The position numbers and the translations under genes were made by a program. This document shows, piece after piece, positions 6,048 through 10,476 of a stretch of DNA of 10,476 nt. Each line of letters starts with the position of its first letter. Positions within the stretch are counted from its first letter, which is position 1. The DNA is from CAYLZO01 sp964387775. GTDB taxonomy: Bacteria; Chloroflexota; Anaerolineae; JAAYZQ01. The notes below the pieces were generated by a model. The model was not told the DNA's origin. It searched no databases and was given only the letters and a program-made list of their open reading frames with translations. The stretch lies in NCBI GenBank assembly GCA_964387775.1, contig CAYLZO010000196.1, positions 1 through 10,476 on the forward strand, read 5' to 3'.

Positions 6048-6839
6048 ATGGCAAACAAGTACCTAGCCCGAGAAGACGCACCCTTTGAAGACAAGATTTG
6101 GGACATCCTGGACGAGGCTATGAAAGAAGCGGCGGCGAACCAACTGGTCGGCCGCCGGCTGCTGGACGTGGAGGGCCCCTTTGGCATCGGCCTGAAGGGC
6201 GTGTCCCTGCAGGACAAAGAAATCGAGTCCGGCCTCTTTGCCAGCCGGATGCTGCCCTTGCTGCTCATCCAAAAGTCCTTTACCCTGGGCACCCGCGACC
6301 TGGCCGGCTACGAGCGCGAGGGCGTCCTGCTCGACACCTGCAAGGTGGGCGAGACCGCCGTCGAGTGCGCCCGCCTGGAGGACGACCTGATCTTTAACGG
6401 CGCGCCGGACGTCCCCGGCCTGCTGACCGTGGACGGGGCCAACAGCCTGGACCTCTCCGGTTGGAGCGAGATCGGCACGGCAGCCAACGACCTGATCGAG
6501 GCCATCACCGCCCTGGACGACGCCGGCTTTCACGGCCCCTACTCCCTGGCCCTGACCCCCGAGCGCTACAATCTACTCTTCCGCCTCTATCCCCAGGGCA
6601 AACAGAGCGAGCTGGATCACGTGCGGACTATGGTCACCGAGGGCGTCTTCAAGACGCCGATTCTGGAGGGGGGCGGCGTGCTATTGTCGGCCAAAGCCCA
6701 GTGCGCGTCCATCGTCCTGGGCCAGGACATGAGCATCGGCTACATCGGCCCGGCAGGCGACCAGCAAGAATTCTCGCTGTCCGAGAGCCTCACCGTCCGC
6801 ATCCGCCAGCCGCAAGCCATCTGCGTCTTGAATGGATAG
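6048..6839 (+). CDS. family 1 encapsulin shell protein
   Basis: This 263-residue HK97-fold protein self-assembles into a protein nanocompartment. Its length equals that of the Thermotoga maritima encapsulin. Recognisable landmarks are LVGRRLLDVEGPFG (33-46), the E-loop region around SFTL (77-80), LEDDLIFNG (110-118), GPYSLAL (163-169), LGQDMSIGY (224-232) and a C-terminal hydrophobic strand ending ICVLNG. At the position of the Trp associated with flavin binding in the T. maritima shell (DLWEL) this protein has Arg83 (GTRDL), so a flavin at that site is unlikely. AAAGGAG lies 7 bases before the ATG. It is paired with the upstream cargo gene, whose C-terminal peptide docks on the shell interior. 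T. maritima-type shells form 60-subunit T=1 particles; that size is assumed here from length alone. Confidence 0.95.
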   Translation: MANKYLAREDAPFEDKIWDILDEAMKEAAANQLVGRRLLDVEGPFGIGLKGVSLQDKEIESGLFASRMLPLLLIQKSFTLGTRDLAGYEREGVLLDTCKVGETAVECARLEDDLIFNGAPDVPGLLTVDGANSLDLSGWSEIGTAANDLIEAITALDDAGFHGPYSLALTPERYNLLFRLYPQGKQSELDHVRTMVTEGVFKTPILEGGGVLLSAKAQCASIVLGQDMSIGYIGPAGDQQEFSLSESLTVRIRQPQAICVLNG

Positions 6840-6849
6840 AACATCATCC

Positions 6850-6888
6850 GTCATTGCGAGGGCGCGTTGGCTGCGCCCTCGCAATGAC
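6850..6888. repeat. palindromic interspersed repeat, copy 1
   Basis: A perfect 16-bp inverted repeat: GTCATTGCGAGGGCGC (6850-6865) and its complement (6873-6888) around a 7-base loop. It lies 10 bases after the encapsulin stop and 32 bases before the pdhA start. The first 17 bases recur at 10363-10379 after the pdh operon. The TCATTGCGAG...GCAATGA pattern is a familiar short palindromic element found dispersed in intergenic regions of many bacteria. No T-tract follows, so it is not a classical terminator, but such a stable hairpin may limit read-through or protect mRNA ends. Confidence 0.85.
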
Positions 6889-6920
6889 ACTTCATAAACC
6901 CACAGACAAGGAGCAAACCT

Positions 6921-8024
6921 ATGCCAAGAAAAAAGATTGACCTCCCCTACCAGGTCGAGTACCTGTCCATCCTGGACGAGGACGGCAACCTCGACGAGGA
7001 TCTGGAACCCGACCTGCCCGACGACCTGCTACTCGACTTGCACCGGGCCATGCTGCTGAGCCGCCGTTTCGACGAGCGGATGCTGCGGCTCCAGCGCCAG
7101 GGGCGTATCGGCACCTTCGCCCCCGTCCAGGGGCAGGAGGCCGCCCAACTCGGCCCGGTGGCCGCCCTACGCGAATCGGACTGGATGGTGCCCGCCTTCC
7201 GCGAGGCAGCGGCCGAGCTGTGGCGCGGCAAGACCATGGAGAGCATCCTCCTTTACTACGGCGGCTACCACCAAGCCGGCCACGTCCCCGAGGGTGTCAA
7301 CAACCTGCCGGTGACGATCCCCGTCGGCACCCAGACGCTGCACGCCGTGGGCGTCGGCTATGGCATGAAATACCGCGAGACCGACGACGTCGCCATGGTC
7401 TTTTTCGGCGACGGGGCGACGTCGGAGGGCGACTTTTACGAAGCGATCAACTTTGCCGGCGTGTTTGGCACGCCGACGATTTTCGTCTGCCAGAACAACC
7501 AGTGGGCCATCTCGGTGCCTCGGTCGCATCAGACCCGCGCCGAGACGCTGGCTCAAAAGGCGATAGCAGCCGGCATTCCCGGCATCCAGGTGGATGGCAA
7601 CGACGTGCTGGCCACCTACGCCGCCGCCCAGGAGGCCATCGAGCGCGCCCGCGACGGCGACGGCCCGACCCTCATCGAGTGCGTGACCTACCGCATGTCA
7701 GTCCACACCACCGCCGACGACCCCAGCCGCTACCGCAGCGAGGACGAGGTCGAAAAATGGGAAAAGCGCGACCCTCTGCCCCGCTTCCAGCAGTACCTCA
7801 AGGACAAGGGCCTGCTGACCGACGACGACGTCGAGGAATTGGAGGACGAGATCCAGGCCGAGATCAAGGAGGCGGTGGGACGCGCCGAGAAGCAGATGAA
7901 AGAGCTGGACGAGGACGTGATGAACATGTTCGATCACCTCTACGCCGAGCTGCCGCCCTATGTGCAAGAGCAGCGCGAGGCACTGGCCCAGGAACTGGCA
8001 GAAAAGGAGGGCACCGATGGCTAA
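6921..8024 (+). CDS. pdhA: pyruvate dehydrogenase E1 component, alpha subunit
   Basis: The alpha chain (367 residues) of the thiamine-diphosphate-dependent E1 that decarboxylates pyruvate and acetylates the E2 lipoyl group in the cytoplasm. The TPP/Mg motif starts with GDGATSEGDFYEAINFAG (163-180) and ends with QNNQWAIS (191-198). Other landmarks are the N-terminal SILDEDG, RRFDERMLRLQRQGRIGTFAP (48-68, with GQEA next) and VTYRMSVHTTADDPSRYRS. The N-terminal extension and overall pattern match the Bacillus-type pyruvate dehydrogenase alpha chain better than branched-chain keto acid dehydrogenase, but 2-oxoisovalerate specificity cannot be fully excluded by eye. AAGGAG lies 7 bases before the ATG. 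It overlaps the beta-subunit gene by 8 bases, which suggests translational coupling. Confidence 0.93.
   Translation: MPRKKIDLPYQVEYLSILDEDGNLDEDLEPDLPDDLLLDLHRAMLLSRRFDERMLRLQRQGRIGTFAPVQGQEAAQLGPVAALRESDWMVPAFREAAAELWRGKTMESILLYYGGYHQAGHVPEGVNNLPVTIPVGTQTLHAVGVGYGMKYRETDDVAMVFFGDGATSEGDFYEAINFAGVFGTPTIFVCQNNQWAISVPRSHQTRAETLAQKAIAAGIPGIQVDGNDVLATYAAAQEAIERARDGDGPTLIECVTYRMSVHTTADDPSRYRSEDEVEKWEKRDPLPRFQQYLKDKGLLTDDDVEELEDEIQAEIKEAVGRAEKQMKELDEDVMNMFDHLYAELPPYVQEQREALAQELAEKEGTDG
8004..8010 (+). promoter_or_regulatory. ribosome binding site fixing the pdhB start
   Basis: AAGGAGG, 6 bases before the ATG at 8017, lies inside the end of the alpha-subunit gene. It selects 8017 over the longer open frame beginning at 7960, whose first 19 residues are unlike E1 beta. 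Confidence 0.85.
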
Positions 8025-8997
8025 GATGCACATGGTCCAGGCGCTGAACTACGCCCTGCACCAGGAGATGGAGCGGGACGACAGCGTCATCGTCCTCGGC
8101 GAGGACGTGGGCGTGGACGGCGGCGTCTTTCGCGTCACCGACGAGCTCATCGACAAGTTCGGCGCAGAGCGGGTGATGGATACCCCCCTGGCCGAAGCCG
8201 GCATCGTCGGCATGAGCGTGGGCATGGCCGCCTACGGGCTCAAGCCGGTGGCCGAGATCCAGTTCTCGGGCTTTACCTACCTGGCCTTCCACCAGTTGGA
8301 GACCCAGGCCGCCCGCCTGCGCTGGCGGTCGCAGGGCCGCTTCCACGTGCCCCTGGTGCTGCGCATGCCCTACGCCGGCGGCGTCCGCGCCCTGGAGCAC
8401 CACTCGGAGAGCCGCGAGGCCTACTACGCCCACACGCCGGGCCTCAAGATGGTCATCCCCAGCGGGCCGCGCACGGCGCGGGCGCTACTCATCAGCGCCA
8501 TCCGCGACCCCGACCCGGTGGTCTTTTTCGAGGCCAAGTCGATCTATCGCGCCTTCCGCGAAGAGGTGCCCGACGAGGAAGAGACGCTGCCCATCGGCCA
8601 GGCCCAGGTGGTGCGCGAGGGGGGCGACCTGACCCTCATCGCCTATGGGGCGATGCTGCGCCCCACGCTGGAGGCCGCCGACGTACTGAAAGACGAGGAC
8701 GGGGTCGAGGCCGACGTCATCGACCTGCTGAGCATCTATCCCCTCGACCACGAGACCTTTGCCGAGTCGGTGCGCAAGACGGGCCGGGCCGTCATCGTCC
8801 ACGAGGCGCCGCGCAGTTTTGGCCCTGGCGCCGAGATCGTCAGCCGGTTGGTCGAAAAGTCCTTCTGGTATCTGGAGGCGCCCATCCAGCGGGTCGCCGG
8901 CGCCGACATTATCATCCCGCTCTTTGCCTACGAGCAGGTCTACCTGCCCGGCACCGAGCGCATCGTGCGCGCCGCCCGCGAGGCGCTGAGCGCCTAG
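8017..8997 (+). CDS. pdhB: pyruvate dehydrogenase E1 component, beta subunit
   Basis: The 326-residue beta chain pairs with the alpha chain to form the alpha2beta2 E1 active site. Landmarks: VIVLGEDVGVDGGVF (24-38), DTPLAEAGIVG with Glu60 (the Glu that activates thiamine diphosphate), a YAGGVRALEHHSES loop holding the putative catalytic His (128/129), VIPSGPRTARALL, a DPVVFFEAK segment, and a C-terminal transketolase-like domain (DVIDLLSIYPLD, VIVHEAP, and a tail ending IVRAAREAL). The length is normal for the family. The start is set by the strong ribosome site at 8004-8010 and overlaps the alpha gene by 8 bases; the E2 gene follows after 16 bases. As with alpha, branched-chain specificity remains a minor alternative. 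Confidence 0.93.
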   Translation: MAKMHMVQALNYALHQEMERDDSVIVLGEDVGVDGGVFRVTDELIDKFGAERVMDTPLAEAGIVGMSVGMAAYGLKPVAEIQFSGFTYLAFHQLETQAARLRWRSQGRFHVPLVLRMPYAGGVRALEHHSESREAYYAHTPGLKMVIPSGPRTARALLISAIRDPDPVVFFEAKSIYRAFREEVPDEEETLPIGQAQVVREGGDLTLIAYGAMLRPTLEAADVLKDEDGVEADVIDLLSIYPLDHETFAESVRKTGRAVIVHEAPRSFGPGAEIVSRLVEKSFWYLEAPIQRVAGADIIIPLFAYEQVYLPGTERIVRAAREALSA

Positions 8998-9013
8998 GGA
9001 GAGGAGAGAAAGC

Positions 9014-10351
9014 ATGGCAAACGAATTCAAACTACCCGACCTGGGCGAAGGCATCCACGAGGGTGAAATCGTCAAGGTCCTCGTCTCCGTGGGCGACAGT
9101 GTGCAAGAGGACCAGCCCATCCTGGAGGTCGAGACCGACAAGGCTACCGTCGAGATCACGTCGCCCTACGAGGGCGAGGTGACCGATATCCGCGTCAAAA
9201 AGGGCGACCTGGTCTACGTCGGCGACGTGCTCATCGTCTTTGACGGCGCAGAGGCCGCCGTCGAGGAGAAGGAGGTCGGGGAAGAAGCCCTGCCCGAGGC
9301 CGAGGCACCGGAAGAGGAAGAAAAAGAGGCCAAGCCACCGGAAAAACCGCCCGAGCGGCGCAAAGGCCCCGTCCCGGCTTCGCCGGCGACGCGGCGCCTG
9401 GCCCGCGAGCTGGGCGTCGACCTGCAACAGGTGCCCGGCAGTGGACCGGGCGGGCGGGTGTCGTCGGAGGACGTCCGCGCCTTTGCCGAGCGCCCCGAAG
9501 AAGAGGTGGAGGAAGCCCCGCCCGGGGAGGAAAAGCCACCCGAGGCGCCCCCGGCCCGGCCCGAACGCCTGGCCGAGATCTCGCCGGTTCGGCCCTCGAC
9601 CATCCCCGTGCCCGAGCTGCCTGATTTTGGCCGCTGGGGCGAGGTGGAGCGGCTGCCGCTGCGCTCGGTGCGCCGCTCGACGGCCAAACACATGGCCCGC
9701 GCCTGGTCGCAGATCCCCCACGTCAGCCACCAGGACGTGGCCGACGTCACCGAGCTGGAAGCCTTCCGCCAAAAGTACAAGGACGAGATCGCCGAACAGG
9801 GCGGCAGCCTGACGCTGACGATATTCGCCATGAAGGCCGCCGTCGCCGCGCTCAAGGCCCATCCCCGCTTTAACGCCAGCCTCGACGCCGACACCGAAGA
9901 GATCGTCCTCAAGAAATACTACCACATCGGCCTGGCCGTGGACACCGAGCGCGGCCTGCTGGTACCCGTGGTCCGCGACGTGGACCGCAAGAGCATCGCC
10001 GAGCTGGCGGTCGAAGTGAGCGAGTTGGTGACGCGCACCCGCGACGGAGAGGCCAGCCTGGAAGAGATGCAAGGCGGCACGCTGACCATCACCAACCCCG
10101 GCCCGCTGGGCGGGACCGCCTTTGCGCCCATCGTCAACTATCCCGAGGTCGCCATCCTGGGCATGGCCCGGGCGAGTTGGCGCCCGGTGGTGCGCGGCAA
10201 GGGGCCGGACGCCGAGATCGTGCCCCGCTTCCTGCTGCCACTGGTGGTCGCCTTTGACCACCGAGTCGTGGACGGTGCCGATGCGGCACGCTTTACCAAC
10301 ACCATCATCGAGATCCTGGAGGACCCGGACAAGCTGCTGGTGCGCGTATAG
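9014..10351 (+). CDS. pdhC: dihydrolipoamide acetyltransferase, E2 of pyruvate dehydrogenase
   Basis: E2 (445 residues) transfers the acetyl group from lipoamide to CoA and forms the core of the complex. Domains in order: one lipoyl domain (1-78) with the lipoylation site Lys43 in VETDKAT, an acidic Glu/Pro linker (about 80-118), the peripheral-subunit-binding domain for E1/E3 (about 121-158: ASPATRRLARELGVDL, GSGPGGRVSSEDV), a second Pro/Glu linker, and a catalytic domain (about 205-445) with the active-site motif HRVVDGAD (His416, Asp420) near the end. AGGAG lies 7 bases before the ATG. It sits 16 bases after pdhB, completing an E1a-E1b-E2 operon. No E3 (dihydrolipoamide dehydrogenase) is present before the window ends; it is either encoded elsewhere or just beyond. 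A branched-chain E2 is possible but less likely given the pdhA match. Confidence 0.93.
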   Translation: MANEFKLPDLGEGIHEGEIVKVLVSVGDSVQEDQPILEVETDKATVEITSPYEGEVTDIRVKKGDLVYVGDVLIVFDGAEAAVEEKEVGEEALPEAEAPEEEEKEAKPPEKPPERRKGPVPASPATRRLARELGVDLQQVPGSGPGGRVSSEDVRAFAERPEEEVEEAPPGEEKPPEAPPARPERLAEISPVRPSTIPVPELPDFGRWGEVERLPLRSVRRSTAKHMARAWSQIPHVSHQDVADVTELEAFRQKYKDEIAEQGGSLTLTIFAMKAAVAALKAHPRFNASLDADTEEIVLKKYYHIGLAVDTERGLLVPVVRDVDRKSIAELAVEVSELVTRTRDGEASLEEMQGGTLTITNPGPLGGTAFAPIVNYPEVAILGMARASWRPVVRGKGPDAEIVPRFLLPLVVAFDHRVVDGADAARFTNTIIEILEDPDKLLVRV

Positions 10352-10362
10352 GATTTTGGCCT

Positions 10363-10446
10363 GTCATTGCGAGGGCGCGCCAGCGCCCGAAGCAATCCCC
10401 AACTGTGCCCGGCCAGCGGCTTCCTGGGAGCCGCCGGGGATTGCTT
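10363..10446. repeat. palindromic interspersed repeat, copy 2 (composite)
   Basis: It begins 12 bases after the E2 stop with the same 17 bases as copy 1. The first unit is a hairpin: ATTGC ... GCAAT outside and GGGCGC/GCGCCC (10373-10378, 10383-10388) inside. Its end AAGCAATCCCC (10390-10400) pairs perfectly over 11 bp with GGGGATTGCTT (10436-10446). The spacer holds another perfect 6-bp hairpin, GCGGCT/AGCCGC (10416-10421, 10429-10434). The layout looks like two head-to-head units, as in paired REP-type elements. It may act as an mRNA end or terminator of the pdh operon. Confidence 0.8.
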
Positions 10447-10476
10447 TCCTTCGCCCCGGCTTCCTTCGCCCCGGCT
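10446..10476. repeat. 15-bp tandem repeat at right edge
   Basis: TTCCTTCGCCCCGGC occurs twice in direct succession (10446-10460 and 10461-10475) and the next base continues the pattern at the window end. It adjoins the reverse-oriented palindromic unit, so it may be an expanded tail of that element. The number of units beyond the edge is unknown. Confidence 0.75.

Noticed and set aside
6850..6888. Rho-independent terminator after encapsulin
   Set aside because: The hairpin is strong, but no T-tract follows on either strand and the sequence recurs elsewhere, so it is listed as an interspersed repeat instead.
7960..8016. Upstream extension of the pdhB open frame
   Set aside because: These 19 codons overlap pdhA, encode residues unlike any E1 beta N-terminus, and precede a strong ribosome site that points to ATG at 8017.
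9032..10261. 409-residue minus-strand open frame
   Set aside because: Antisense shadow of the E2 gene, without domain signatures; the plus-strand frame has complete lipoyl, binding and catalytic motifs.
6850..10446. CRISPR array
   Set aside because: Only two palindromic copies about 3.5 kb apart; no regular spacers and no cas genes.

Overview
The window is GC-rich, with short gene spacings and strong AGGAG-type ribosome binding sites. Gene content suggests a Chloroflexota bacterium (Anaerolineae-like). Hints are a lipoprotein with a Pro/Thr/Ala/Glu-rich tail, a giant STAND-ATPase/TPR/BTAD regulator, a Gram-positive-type pyruvate dehydrogenase operon and a family 1 encapsulin locus. The lineage is an inference; no rRNA or other marker gene is present.

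Left part, minus strand (1-4088). The 5' part of a lipoprotein gene runs off the left edge and has its own good sigma-70-type promoter. Upstream of it lies a 1147-residue regulator: MalT-like ATPase, TPR array, HEAT-like segment and a C-terminal winged-helix/BTAD domain. A 483-bp intergenic region (4089-4571) separates this regulator from a divergent gene and holds a convincing minus-strand promoter, two inverted repeats and a weaker plus-strand promoter candidate.

Middle part, plus strand (4572-6839). First comes an orphan NarL/LuxR-type response regulator whose receiver domain has lost the phospho-acceptor Asp and the acidic pair. Next is a small ORF that is recognisably only the C-terminal half of a superoxide reductase. 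Then come a ferritin-like protein ending in an encapsulin cargo-loading peptide and the family 1 encapsulin shell protein. The last two form a clear iron-storage nanocompartment operon. The superoxide reductase fragment fits an oxidative-stress/iron theme but lacks three of the four His ligands of the active-site iron.

Right part, plus strand (6921-10351). A compact operon encodes the pyruvate dehydrogenase E1 alpha, E1 beta and E2 subunits. E3 is not in the window. The operon is bracketed by two copies of an interspersed palindromic repeat that share 17 identical bases (6850-6888 and 10363-10446). The window ends in a short tandem repeat next to the second copy.

The items most worth a second look are the half superoxide reductase beside the encapsulin genes, the phosphorylation-independent-looking response regulator, and the palindromic elements bracketing the pdh operon.
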